NCBI RefSeq assembly: GCF_013343235.1
Contig: NZ_CP040094.1
Span: forward strand, 566,501 to 630,500
DNA length: 64,000 bases
From: Nostoc sp. TCL240-02
GTDB lineage: Bacteria > Cyanobacteriota > Cyanobacteriia > Cyanobacteriales > Nostocaceae
Direction: 5' to 3'
Below are positions 35,709 through 45,050 of the stretch, one piece after another (position 1 is the stretch's first letter; each line of letters opens with the position of its first letter). The notes under the pieces were generated by a model that was given only the letters and a program-made list of their open reading frames with translations, was not told the origin of the DNA and ran no database searches. Both the position numbers and the translations under genes were made by a program.

Positions 35709-37292
35709 GTGATTGAGGCAGAAGTTCATTTGTCACTACATAACTTTTTGCGATCGCAAGCGGGGTTCCCTTCCTGGCCCCATCATTTGACGATGGCACG
35801 GTTGGTAGCACGCGCCTTGCGCCTGGGACGTAGTGCCCTAATTCAAGTAGGAGCGGTTTGTGGCTATCAAGGCCGGTATCGCACTAGTTTTGTAGCATCA
35901 GCCCTAATGTGGCATGGCCCTGTAATTATTGTTGCTCAAGAACCAGTGCAGCAACTTCTGCTGCGGATAGAAATTCCCCGTCTACAGCAGTGGCTACCAG
36001 CCAATAAATCAATTAGAACAGGTGACGCTTGGCCTGGTGCTGAGTTCCAAGGGCTACTTTTAACCTCTCCAGAAGCTTGGTTAAGAGGACAATTTGCTGG
36101 TGGCGATCGCTTTCCCGAAGGCATCCCGACAATTATTGATGGGGTAGACGATCTCGAAGATTGGGTGCGCGATCAACTTACCCAAGATATTCAACCTCAT
36201 GATTGGGATGAACTCATGCTGGCTTGTCCAAATCAAGCTGAGGCAATTAGCGAAGCACGGATACAACTAACACAAGAACTTTTTCAGCATCCTGTTAATC
36301 CATATCACTGCTATCTAATTTCCCAGCCAGAAATAGAGATTTTAAGCCGTCTTTATGCTGCTTTAGATCCAGCAAATCTCCCAGATACTTGGAAACATTT
36401 CTGGCAGCAATTACAAACCCTAGACGAAAATCTTTTCCCCCCTGCTTCCCCTGCTCCCCCTGCCTCCCCTGCCCCCCCTCCCCTCTTCTGGGCGACTATT
36501 GCCCATCGACAAGGTTTATTTTCTTTGCACTACGCCCCAATGGAATTAAGAGAAATTCTCTCACCCTTGTGGCAGCGACAACCAGTAGTTTTAATTGGCA
36601 GTGCCATAGAACCGGAAACAGAGGCTCCTCTTTTTCGACAACGCCTTGGTTTGGAAGATTTGACTTGTCTGAAGTTCTCCTCAGAGAGTCAAGCGGAAGC
36701 AATTCAACTTTATGTACCTTATAAATTGCCTCTACCTAACACGCCAGAATTTCAAGCGGCATTTATTCACAAAGTCCGCACGCTGGTTTGTCTAAGTGCT
36801 ACAGCACCAGGATTAACGGTTGTGTTGGTGGGAGATGTCCCACTCAAGGCTCAAGTGGCGACAATTTTGGCTTCAGAGTTTGGTTCGCGGGTGCAGGTAG
36901 AAAAAACTTGTTTAGATGAAAATGGTATTTTGATTAGCGGTTGGGAATTTTGGCGAGAACATCAGCGAGTTTTGCCAGCACCTCATTTGTTAATTATTGC
37001 TACTTTACCTTTACCATCTTTAGAAAATCCGCTTGTAGCTGGTAGAGTGGCTCTTTATAAGCGATCACATCAAGATTGGTTTCGTTTATATTTATTGCCG
37101 ACAGCCTTAAGTGAATTACAAAGAGCGCTCGCGCCAGTCAGAGAAAGTCAAGGCATTGTTGCTTTACTTGATAGTCGTGTAGTTAATCGTAGTTACGGCG
37201 CTCAAATTCTTACTGCCTTAAGTCCTCTCGCTCGCATTAACTATCTCGATCCCAGTCTATTTTCTAATACCGATGAGGAAAATTCTGCTTAA
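35709..37292 (+). CDS. DinG/Rad3-like helicase-related protein with degenerate ATPase motifs
   Basis: 527 residues from a GTG at 35709. The C-terminal half matches the second RecA domain of DinG-type helicases: SLHYAPMELREILSPLWQRQPVVLIGSA, HLLIIATLPLPSLENPLVAGRVAL, ALSELQRALAPVRESQGIVALLDSRVVNRSYG. In the N-terminal half the expected Walker A reads CGYQGRYRTS with no GKT. The DEAH position reads IDGVDDLEDW, and no iron-sulfur cysteine set is visible. A catalytically altered cyanobacterial branch is likely. A Pro/Ala-rich stretch (PPASPAPPASPAPPPL) is encoded by an interspersed repeat. Confidence 0.7.
   Translation: MIEAEVHLSLHNFLRSQAGFPSWPHHLTMARLVARALRLGRSALIQVGAVCGYQGRYRTSFVASALMWHGPVIIVAQEPVQQLLLRIEIPRLQQWLPANKSIRTGDAWPGAEFQGLLLTSPEAWLRGQFAGGDRFPEGIPTIIDGVDDLEDWVRDQLTQDIQPHDWDELMLACPNQAEAISEARIQLTQELFQHPVNPYHCYLISQPEIEILSRLYAALDPANLPDTWKHFWQQLQTLDENLFPPASPAPPASPAPPPLFWATIAHRQGLFSLHYAPMELREILSPLWQRQPVVLIGSAIEPETEAPLFRQRLGLEDLTCLKFSSESQAEAIQLYVPYKLPLPNTPEFQAAFIHKVRTLVCLSATAPGLTVVLVGDVPLKAQVATILASEFGSRVQVEKTCLDENGILISGWEFWREHQRVLPAPHLLIIATLPLPSLENPLVAGRVALYKRSHQDWFRLYLLPTALSELQRALAPVRESQGIVALLDSRVVNRSYGAQILTALSPLARINYLDPSLFSNTDEENSA
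36437..36486. repeat. C-rich interspersed repeat inside the helicase-like gene
   Basis: CCCCCCTGCTTCCCCTGCTC and similar units for about 50 bp, the same C-rich type seen in spacers near 7370 and 54760. Here it is read in frame as (P)PASPAPPASPAPPP. Confidence 0.75.
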
Positions 37293-37397
37293 AGTCATTC
37301 TCATGCCCCATTCCCCATTCCCCATTCCCCAATTGTCTATAGCCATGATTCCTGGCAAGATAAATTTAGAACCTAAGTAAAAATTGAGTTGCTGATT

Positions 37398-37613
37398 ATG
37401 GGTGAAGCAAAGCGTCGTAAAACCACACAAGGGGAAACATACGGTCAAGAGACTCGAATCTTGCCTTGGCTTCCCATCACAAAAATTCAAGGCGAACAAT
37501 TTGTCAGTTGGACAACTCGTGGTGCTTGGATAGGCATTATCCTTATGGTTATAGGATGGGCAACTATCCGTTTTATCGGCCCAGCCTTCGGTTGGTGGCA
37601 AGTAGTTTACTAA
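37398..37613 (+). CDS. DUF2839 small membrane protein
   Basis: 71 residues from the ATG at 37398 (MGEAKRRKTTQGETYGQ). A conserved ILPWLPITKIQGEQFVSWTTRGAW precedes one transmembrane helix (IGIILMVIGWATIRFIGPA). This matches DUF2839, a family restricted to cyanobacteria and relatives as far as I know. The function is unknown. The frame extends upstream to a TTG at 37389 without benefit. Confidence 0.8.
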   Translation: MGEAKRRKTTQGETYGQETRILPWLPITKIQGEQFVSWTTRGAWIGIILMVIGWATIRFIGPAFGWWQVVY

Positions 37614-37894
37614 ATCCTACTTTTAATCTTCTCGCTCCAAGAAACCTTGAATCTTACTCCCCTTCCCTTGTAGGCTATCTATTAGTCTTATTTTTAAGTG
37701 AGTTGTAGTTTTGTTGATAAAGATCCGAGTAATGGATAGCCTGCAAGCAAGGAGGGCATTAAAAGGAGCCAGTACGGTCTTTTCCCAAAGGGAGAGGCTA
37801 GCACTAAGGCGTTTGCCCAAGTGAGCAACTGGCGTGAGGAGTGCAATGGCTTTGGGAATCATAACTATTACCCGCCGCACATGATTGCTACGAA

Positions 37895-38947
37895 TTATGA
37901 ATTAGCCCGATCGCAATAAACTTCACCAAAGCTATGATCGGCATGAATTTCAACCACTAGATCAACTACTGTTACATCTTTTACCAACGGCTTGATAAAT
38001 AATTCCGGGTGAAGCGATCGCCAAAAATAATTGACAAATTGCTCTATCTCTGCATTGCTCATCCCTGACTTACCCGCAGCGATCATTTGCTGTTCTGCCT
38101 GTTTGCGCCACTCCAAAGAACAGCGATAATCGGTTGGATATAGCAAAATTAAGCTGTCCAATCGATCCCATAGTGGTAAATAATCGTGGAGGCGAAGATT
38201 CATATCACGAGCAAATGCTTTATCTTCATCTGTGACAATTGGCGGTGGTGCAGTATCAAATACATCTGGGTTAATTGGTCGCACACCCACAAACCAACCT
38301 TCAAATAGTACAATATCTATATCTGTAACCATTTCTGAAGTAGTGCGATCGCCAGCGCCTTTGTATGCAGATTTATCAAATCGGGGAACCATAACTGAAC
38401 TTTGCGACTGACGAATCCGATCTAGTACATCTAAGCCTAAATCTACATCGTGGGTTCCTGGTGGGCCGCGCCAAATCAAGCGGGGATCTTGTTGTGTTAA
38501 AACCAAGCGATCGCTGTAAGTTTTATATAAGTCATCCAAAGATAAACTCAGAGTCCGGTATCCCAACTGATTCAGAATCAAACTGAGAACCTTAGACATT
38601 GTAGTTTTACCAGTGCCTTGTCCTCCTAATATTCCCTGAATCAGAGGGCGTTCTAACTGTTGGCGCTGCGATGCTAGTTTGATCCCCAAAGGCAGCCACA
38701 AGTCCCATAAAATCTGTAACATTTCCTTGGGTTCGATTTGGAGGGTAGTTTGGCAGAATTGGCTAAAAGCTGGGAAGACAGATTTTAGTAAATGCGTTCG
38801 AAAAGCGATCGCTTCATCGACATTTTCCGGCACAATCCCAAAAGCTTTAGCTCTTAACTTATCTGCTAGTGCTACTTCTCTTGCTTGCTGCTGCCAAGTT
38901 TCGGTTACAGTTTCTGAAATTAAAATTTCACCCAGCCACAAACTCAT
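37895..38947 (-). CDS. D-glycerate 3-kinase (plant-type GLYK)
   Basis: 350 residues. The P-loop ILGGQGTGKTTMSKVL, the LSLDDLYKTYSDRL segment, the IWRGPPGTHDVDLGLDVLD motif and DIVLFEGWFVGV are hallmarks of the GLYK/kinase family shared by plants and cyanobacteria. This enzyme phosphorylates D-glycerate to 3-phosphoglycerate, the last step of photorespiration. About 110 N-terminal residues before the P-loop are normal for the family. Conserved WRKQAEQQM and a C-terminal FWRSLHPELFI are present. The gene is monocistronic. Confidence 0.87.
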   Translation of the reverse strand: MSLWLGEILISETVTETWQQQAREVALADKLRAKAFGIVPENVDEAIAFRTHLLKSVFPAFSQFCQTTLQIEPKEMLQILWDLWLPLGIKLASQRQQLERPLIQGILGGQGTGKTTMSKVLSLILNQLGYRTLSLSLDDLYKTYSDRLVLTQQDPRLIWRGPPGTHDVDLGLDVLDRIRQSQSSVMVPRFDKSAYKGAGDRTTSEMVTDIDIVLFEGWFVGVRPINPDVFDTAPPPIVTDEDKAFARDMNLRLHDYLPLWDRLDSLILLYPTDYRCSLEWRKQAEQQMIAAGKSGMSNAEIEQFVNYFWRSLHPELFIKPLVKDVTVVDLVVEIHADHSFGEVYCDRANS

Positions 38948-39022
38948 AATTTCCCCTTATACCCCTCTGTCCCCCTGCCCCACTTCGGCTACGCTCAGTG
39001 ACCACCTGCCCTTTGCCTGTTC

Positions 39023-39355
39023 TCACGATCCCAACTTAAAGGCTTCGAGAAACAGGCTGTAGGTGAAACCAACTTTGAGGAGATTTAGAGAGTCTACCAA
39101 GAGCGATCGCTTGCTAAAAAAGCTCTGACTGTAAAATATCCTACTGGTAACTTCCGTTAACACTACTAAAAAACCAGCTACCACAATATCTAATTCTGCC
39201 CGTTGACCAGCTGTAGTGGAAACTGCGTTTCCCAGAAAAAAACCAAACAAAAAACTAATTATCAGCAACGATAATCGCCGCCAAGGATTTAAAAACCATT
39301 GCCTCAAGCGTGTAGCAATGGCATCCAACAAGTTATTCAGACGAGTGTTTTGCAT
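39023..39355 (-). CDS. ycf20: Ycf20-like DUF565 membrane protein
   Basis: 110 residues: MQNTRLNNLLDAIATRLRQWFLNPWRRLSLLIISFLFGFFLGN with two or three hydrophobic helices and a final LLVDSLNLLKVGFTYSLFLEAFKLGS. This is the DUF565/Ycf20 pattern of cyanobacteria and plastids. A plant homologue affects non-photochemical quenching; the role here is inferred. It lies 75 bp upstream of the glycerate kinase gene on the same strand, so they may share a transcript. Confidence 0.78.
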   Translation of the reverse strand: MQNTRLNNLLDAIATRLRQWFLNPWRRLSLLIISFLFGFFLGNAVSTTAGQRAELDIVVAGFLVVLTEVTSRIFYSQSFFSKRSLLVDSLNLLKVGFTYSLFLEAFKLGS

Positions 39356-39906
39356 CAGGTAGACTTCTGGGAAAAAGTCAAGATATCTTGAAATATCTTT
39401 ATATTATTAAAAAATATATTGGTTGTAGCCTAAGCTTATTTGTTAATATTATAGATATATGCTGGGTTTCCAGCGTTAATTGAAATTTCCACATCTTATC
39501 ATCTTTAAGGAAGCACAGGCGGTTTCAAGGCTGCTTGTTCTAACCCAAGATGAAATATATTTATCATTTGGGCTGGCAAAAGACACTTTGTTGTCTCTGC
39601 TAGTGTTTTCACGATATTTTCACTTTTTTATACAAATACATTGGCTGGTTCGGTATATAATTTTCTTTTTTTATCCAAGCCTACGGTCAATACACAAAGC
39701 AATTAGTGTCTGTAACTGTTGTTTTTCAGGCATCAATGAAATAATTTCCTCCAAATATTTTCTAAGCAAAATGATACTTATAATACATTGATGTGTTTAA
39801 TCTGAATAAAATCTATCTTAAGCTACTTTTCATAATTGTCTTTCGTGATAATAGGCTACTATTTGGTCAAGCCTAGACAAAATATTTATTTCTAAAAACT
39901 ATCAAT
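39356..39906. other. AT-rich spacer upstream of the lipoprotein gene
   Basis: About 550 bp with one 103-codon open frame (39480-39791) rich in F/I/L/S, which I take as chance in AT-rich DNA. No repeats or strong hairpins. Promoters for ycf20 and the lipoprotein gene should be here. Confidence 0.45.
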
Positions 39907-40530
39907 ATGAAATCTTTAGTGTATCGTAACGTGGGTGTTACAGCTTGTTGCTTGGGACTGCTTGTTTCTCTGGTGGGATGCTTTGGAGTGAGTGTATCCT
40001 TTGAGTCCACAAACCCAGATACATCTTCACAACTGCCAAGTGAAACTCAAGAGTGGGAGACAACTTTATCTAAACCTGTTTCACCTGAAAAAGGTATTTC
40101 CGCTAATCTATCTACTCCAAGCAATCAAGTAGAACATAGTAATAAAGAGAATACTTATCCTGTCTTAGCAGAGCGTGATAAATCAGCTAGCATTGCTAAG
40201 AATCAAGGGACTTTGCGGATGAGCAATCAAACAAATCAACCTGTACGCCTAGCTCTACTGGCGCGACAGTCGGTAGCAAAAGGCTCTGGTACTAAACAGG
40301 CTAACTACGATGTACCGGCACATTGGGATTTTGCTCCTCAAGAAGGCAGTGAGAAGGGACTGGTTCTATCCCTACCTCAAAATAATTTGAAGCTGGAGAA
40401 GGGAGATATTCTAGTTGCCTTCGCACAAGATGGCTCCCGTCGTTATTGGGGCCCCTATGTTGTCGGTGAAACTCAATTACCTAAATGGAATTCCCAAAAC
40501 AGAGAATGGCAACTAGTGCTGAGTCCATAA
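39907..40530 (+). CDS. Lipoprotein of unknown function
   Basis: 207 residues. The signal peptide ends in a lipobox (LVSLVGC, Cys at about 26). A long S/T/E-rich linker (about 35-100) follows. A C-terminal domain of about 100 residues comes last: RMSNQTNQPVRLALLARQSV, NYDVPAHWDFAPQEGSEKGLVLSLP, GDILVAFAQDGSRRYWGPYVVG. The C-terminal domain looks beta-rich. I do not recognise a family. It is upstream of psaC but separated from it by 434 bp. Confidence 0.72.
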   Translation: MKSLVYRNVGVTACCLGLLVSLVGCFGVSVSFESTNPDTSSQLPSETQEWETTLSKPVSPEKGISANLSTPSNQVEHSNKENTYPVLAERDKSASIAKNQGTLRMSNQTNQPVRLALLARQSVAKGSGTKQANYDVPAHWDFAPQEGSEKGLVLSLPQNNLKLEKGDILVAFAQDGSRRYWGPYVVGETQLPKWNSQNREWQLVLSP

Positions 40531-41210
<680 letters not shown>

Positions 41211-41602
41211 AAAGCTGGTGCCGAGTGCTGAGTGCTGAGACAAAAAGAAGTAAATCAAAAAAGCTAATTTCTTGATTCTTCACTCAGAACTCGGAACTCG
41301 GAACTTAAGACTTTGAAGTGTGTCAATATCAAGCACCTTTAGCATCGTAGAGTGGACACTACCTGCTTTACGAAATTTTAATTTTAGATTGGGGATAAAA
41401 ATCTCTGGGTACTTAAATCCTAGAAGCGTATTTGTACTGTCAGGTCAAAAGCTGACTGTGAATCTGCTTTAAAAGCCCAAAATCCATAACAATACCTAGT
41501 GGTAGAGGGAGTAATATTACTCCCTTTTTTCTTTGCAAAACGTCGAGTTTGTGCCAAACACTATACTGGATTTAATCATCCTGAAAAAAAGTGGTGTGAA
41601 CA
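41211..41602. other. psaC-glmS spacer
   Basis: About 390 bp. The first part contains repeat-like GAGTGCTGAGTGCTGAG and CTCAGAACTCGGAACTCGGA strings (41224-41303). A perfect palindrome followed by T6 lies at 41506-41530, ahead of glmS. No ORF. Confidence 0.55.
41506..41530 (+). terminator. Rho-independent terminator between psaC and glmS
   Basis: AGGGAGTAATATTACTCCCT is a perfect 20-nt palindrome followed directly by TTTTT. It is 73 nt upstream of the glmS ATG and about 300 nt after psaC. It either ends a long psaC 3' UTR or a separate short transcript from 41300-41500, or attenuates glmS. Confidence 0.75.
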
Positions 41603-43483
41603 ATGTGCGGAATTGTTGGATATATAGGCACTCAAGCGGCGACAGACATTTTATTGGCTGGGCTGGAAAAACTAGAGTACAGGGGCTACGATTCTGCTGG
41701 AATCGCCACTGTTTGGGAAGGTGAGGTGAATTGTGTGCGGGCAAAGGGCAAACTGCATAACCTGCGTTCTAAGCTAGAACAAATAGAAGCCCCCGCCCAG
41801 ATTGGTATTGGTCATACTCGTTGGGCAACTCATGGTAAGCCAGAAGAATACAACGCCCATCCCCATTTAGATACGGCAAAGCGAGTGGCGGTGGTGCAAA
41901 ATGGCATTATTGAAAATTACCGCGACTTACGCGAAGAACTCAAAGCAAAAGGACACCAGTTTGTTTCTGAAACTGATACTGAAGTAATTCCACATCTCAT
42001 AGCCGAATTTTTAAAGAATATTCCCCCCTCATCTTCCTCTTCTCCCTTCTTGGAGGCAATTCGCCAAGCCGTTAACCACTTGCAAGGGGCATTTGCGATC
42101 GCAGTTATTTCTGCGCACTACCCCGATGAATTGATTGTTGTTCGCCAACAAGCACCCTTAGTAATTGGTTTTGGGCAAGGAGAGTTATTTTGTGCCTCTG
42201 ACACCCCTGCGATCGTTGCCTACACCCGTGCGGTACTACCTTTAGAAAATGGCGAAATTGCCCGTCTCACTCCTTTAGGCGTTGAGATTTACAATTTTGC
42301 TGGCGATAGGTTGAAAAAACAACCCCGACTGCTTAACTACAATCCTGCAATGGTAGAAAAGCAGGGATTCAAACACTTCATGCTCAAAGAAATTCATGAG
42401 CAACCAGGAGTAGTAAGAGCTAGTTTAGACGCTTACTTTAATCCAGCCGAATCTACCGAATCGCCAATCAATCTTGGTTTACCTGGAGATTTATACACCG
42501 ATTTAGAACAAATTCAGATCCTTGCCTGTGGTACTAGTTGGCACGCAGCATTAATCGGAAAATATTTAATCGAACAATTAGCAGGAATTTCCACTCAAGT
42601 ACATTATGCTTCTGAATATCGTTATGCACCATCACCCGTGACGGCTAACACGTTGATTATCGGTGTTACCCAATCAGGTGAAACAGCCGATACCCTAGCA
42701 GCTTTGGCGATGGAAAAAGAACGTCGCCAAGGGAAAGAACCTAAATATCAAGCGCGACTACTGGGTATTACTAATCGCCCCGAAAGCAGCCTTGGTCATC
42801 TAGTGCCGCATGTCATCAGTACCTTAGCAGGAATTGAAATTGGGGTAGCGGCGACAAAAACTTTTACCGCCCAACTGATGGCGTTTTATGCTTTGGCATT
42901 GGATTTAGCTGCTCGTCGTCAGACTGTTTCAAAAGACACATTAGATAAAATTATTAATGGGTTGCGACAGATTCCTAAAGAAATTGAAGCAACTTTGGAA
43001 AGTCAGGAACGTTTAACTGAACAGCTAGCCCACGAATTTGCCGAAACCCAAGATTTCATTTTTGTGGGAAGAGGAATTAACTTTCCCATTGCTTTAGAAG
43101 GGGCGTTGAAATTAAAAGAAATCAGCTACATTCACGCCGAAGGGTATCCGGCTGGAGAGATGAAACATGGTCCGATCGCGCTTTTAGATGCGAAAGTACC
43201 AGTAGTGGCGATCGCAACTCCTGGTAGTGTATACGAAAAAGTTATTTCTAATGCTCAAGAAGCCAAAGCCAGAGATTCTCGGTTAATTGGCGTAACTCCC
43301 GTCAACGATGGCGAAGCCGCGGAAATCTTTAACGATCTTCTTCCCATCTCTCATGTGGAAGAGTTAATTTCTCCGATTCTGACAGTAGTTCCACTGCAAT
43401 TATTGGCTTATCATATTGCCGCCCGTCGCGGTTTGGATGTCGATCAGCCTCGGAATTTGGCCAAATCTGTAACGGTGGAATAG
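41603..43483 (+). CDS. glmS: Glutamine:fructose-6-phosphate aminotransferase (isomerizing)
   Basis: 626 residues. The N-terminal glutaminase begins MCGIVGYIG with the nucleophile Cys2 exposed after Met removal, with HTRWATHG and the FxSETDTE segment following. The two SIS sugar-isomerase domains have CGTSWHAALIG, ITQSGETADT-type residues (VTQSGETADTLA) and the C-terminal PRNLAKSVTVE. It makes glucosamine-6-phosphate for peptidoglycan and lipopolysaccharide. The stretch NIPPSSSSSPF (about residues 140-150), encoded by a C/T-rich tract, looks like a small repeat-derived insertion. No glmS ribozyme is seen. Confidence 0.97.
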   Translation: MCGIVGYIGTQAATDILLAGLEKLEYRGYDSAGIATVWEGEVNCVRAKGKLHNLRSKLEQIEAPAQIGIGHTRWATHGKPEEYNAHPHLDTAKRVAVVQNGIIENYRDLREELKAKGHQFVSETDTEVIPHLIAEFLKNIPPSSSSSPFLEAIRQAVNHLQGAFAIAVISAHYPDELIVVRQQAPLVIGFGQGELFCASDTPAIVAYTRAVLPLENGEIARLTPLGVEIYNFAGDRLKKQPRLLNYNPAMVEKQGFKHFMLKEIHEQPGVVRASLDAYFNPAESTESPINLGLPGDLYTDLEQIQILACGTSWHAALIGKYLIEQLAGISTQVHYASEYRYAPSPVTANTLIIGVTQSGETADTLAALAMEKERRQGKEPKYQARLLGITNRPESSLGHLVPHVISTLAGIEIGVAATKTFTAQLMAFYALALDLAARRQTVSKDTLDKIINGLRQIPKEIEATLESQERLTEQLAHEFAETQDFIFVGRGINFPIALEGALKLKEISYIHAEGYPAGEMKHGPIALLDAKVPVVAIATPGSVYEKVISNAQEAKARDSRLIGVTPVNDGEAAEIFNDLLPISHVEELISPILTVVPLQLLAYHIAARRGLDVDQPRNLAKSVTVE

Positions 43484-43496
43484 TTTATTAATAGAG

Positions 43497-43526
43497 GTAG
43501 TAGCGTTTAAACGCTACTACATGATT
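43497..43526 (+). terminator. glmS terminator
   Basis: GTAGTAGCGTTTAAACGCTACTAC, a perfect 24-nt palindrome (43497-43520), lies 13 nt after the glmS stop. ATGATTTTTT follows. Confidence 0.8.
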
Positions 43527-43571
43527 TTTTGAGGTAGTCTTCAAAAAAATCCTTTATTTAAAAGTAGCGCG

Positions 43572-44147
43572 ATGACACAAACAACTACAGAGCGTCTATA
43601 CTCTTTTGAAGAATATCTCGTTTATGACGATGGTACTGATAGCCGCTATGAACTGGTGGATGGAAAACTAGAACTCATGAATCCACCAACTTTTAGACAT
43701 TTACTGTTGGCTAAATTCCTTGAACAGACGTTTGACACAGAAATTAATCGCTTGAGTTTACCTTGGCTATGCTTTAGAGAGGCGGGGGTAAGAACGGGAT
43801 GGCGTAAGTCAAGATTGCCTGATGTTTATGTTGTCACGGCTGAACAGGTGATGGAATTCCTTGATGAGTCTGCTGTTTGTCAGTCTGCGCCGATGTTAGT
43901 AGTGGAAGTTATCAGTCCTGATTCAGTGAAACGCGATTATCGGTATAAACGTTCTGAATATGCAGCGTTAGAGATTCCTGAATATTGGATTGTAGATCCA
44001 ATAGAGTCAAAAATTACGATTTTATTGTTGTCAGAGGGATTATACGAGGAAAAAGAGTTTAGCGGGAGTCACCAAATTGTGTCTGCAACCTTCCCGGAAA
44101 TTGCGCTTACAGTTGAACAAGTTTTAGCTGCGGGTAATGTTGGTTAG
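43572..44147 (+). CDS. Uma2-family (DUF820) PD-(D/E)XK nuclease-like protein
   Basis: 191 residues. Family landmarks are YSFEEYLVYDDGTDSRYELVDGKLELM, SRLPDVYVVT, MLVVEVISPDSVKRDYRYKRSEYAALEIPEYWIVDP and a closing FPEIALTVEQVLA. The Asp in LPDV, the Glu in VEVISP and the later Lys/Arg residues make up the PD-(D/E)XK-like core. The family is greatly expanded in cyanobacteria and its biological role is unproven. A mobile or defensive role has been suggested. Confidence 0.85.
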   Translation: MTQTTTERLYSFEEYLVYDDGTDSRYELVDGKLELMNPPTFRHLLLAKFLEQTFDTEINRLSLPWLCFREAGVRTGWRKSRLPDVYVVTAEQVMEFLDESAVCQSAPMLVVEVISPDSVKRDYRYKRSEYAALEIPEYWIVDPIESKITILLLSEGLYEEKEFSGSHQIVSATFPEIALTVEQVLAAGNVG

Positions 44148-44289
44148 AAAATAGGATGCTTAGGTTGGGCTGCGCCTACGCAATACTTAGTAGTGTTTAC
44201 GCAAAAGTTATTTTAGTCAATCAGCCAAGAAATTCAACAAGTGAAAATATTACATCATCTCACGATAGCCGTTCGCGCTAGCGTCTCTA

Positions 44290-44739
44290 AAGGAGAAGGC
44301 TTATACTTCGCTTATCGCCATCGCTTCTGCTAGTGCTGACAACAGCATCAAACTCTGGGATGCGGCTACTGGTAACCAAATCACCACTCTCAATGGGCAT
44401 AGCGATGCGGTCAATAGCGTAGCATTTAGCCCCGATGGCAAGACCATCGCTTCTGCTAGTTCTGACAATACCGTCAAACTCTGGGATGCGGCTACAGGTA
44501 AACAAATCACCACCCTCAACGGGCATAGCGATACGGTCTGGAGCGTAGCATTTAGCCCCGATAGCAAGATCATCGCTTCTGCTAGTTCTGACAATACCGT
44601 CAAACTCTGGAAGATGTACCCAAATAACCTAGAAGATTTAATCGTCTACAGTTGCAATAAGCTACGTGGTTATTTACAATCAAATCCCAATGTGAGCGAT
44701 AAGCACCTCTGCGATGGCATTGGTACAAAGAGCAATTAG
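44290..44739 (+). pseudogene. WD40-repeat protein remnant (3' end)
   Basis: The frame containing IASASADNSIKLWDAATG is open from a TAG at 44266 to a TAG at 44737-44739 but has no start codon. It encodes nearly three WD40 blades with a 42-residue (126-bp) period: ITTLNGHSDAVNSVAFSPDG, KTIASASSDNTVKLWDAATG, ITTLNGHSDTVWSVAFSPDS. A C-terminal tail like those of NACHT/TIR-WD40 proteins follows (NLEDLIVYSCNKLRGYLQSN). The 5' side abuts an interspersed repeat (CGCGCTAGCGTCTCTAAAG). It is the tail of a large WD40 gene whose front has been lost. Confidence 0.8.
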
Positions 44740-45050
44740 AATGTTCCCTTCGACTCCGCTCAGGGAACGCGCCTTCTGAATTTTCATTCATCATCCTTGT
44801 AAAACTTGAACAGGAGTCAACTTTAGGTCAGCAAATACCAGTAAAGCGATCGCCCCAAAATCCCAAAAGTGCGATGGCTACGCCCGCACTTCGACAAAGC
44901 TCAATGACCACCGCAGGCATCGCAGTACCAGTAATTGATTTCTTTAAGCAAAACGTTCCCTAAACAAAACGTTCCCTGAGCGAAGTCGAAGGGAACACTT
45001 TGCTTAGGGAACACTTTTTTAACTAGAAAGCGATCGCGCAAATCAATGTT
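44740..45050. repeat. Cluster of interspersed repeats after the WD40 remnant
   Basis: About 310 bp made largely of repeats. GTTCCCTTCGACTCCGCTCA is at 44743, a GGCTACGCCCGCACTTCGAC..GCAGGCATCGC copy at 44876-44925, and AACGTTCCCTAAACAAAACG plus GTTCCCTGAGCGAAGTCGAA at 44951-44996. The last forms inverted pairs with AGGGAAC. No gene is visible. Confidence 0.65.

Noticed and set aside
37623..37880. 85-codon minus-strand ORF downstream of DUF2839
   Set aside because: Contains repeat-like sequence and no recognisable domain; the composition is not protein-like.
39480..39791. 103-codon plus-strand ORF
   Set aside because: Unusually rich in F, I, S and L in AT-rich DNA, with no start signal. Judged a chance open frame.
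41517..41744. Short ORFs around the glmS start
   Set aside because: They are other-frame or antisense readings of the glmS leader and first codons.
44287..44603. Two minus-strand ORFs rich in L/S/V
   Set aside because: They are antisense to the WD40 blades and read only because of the repeat structure.
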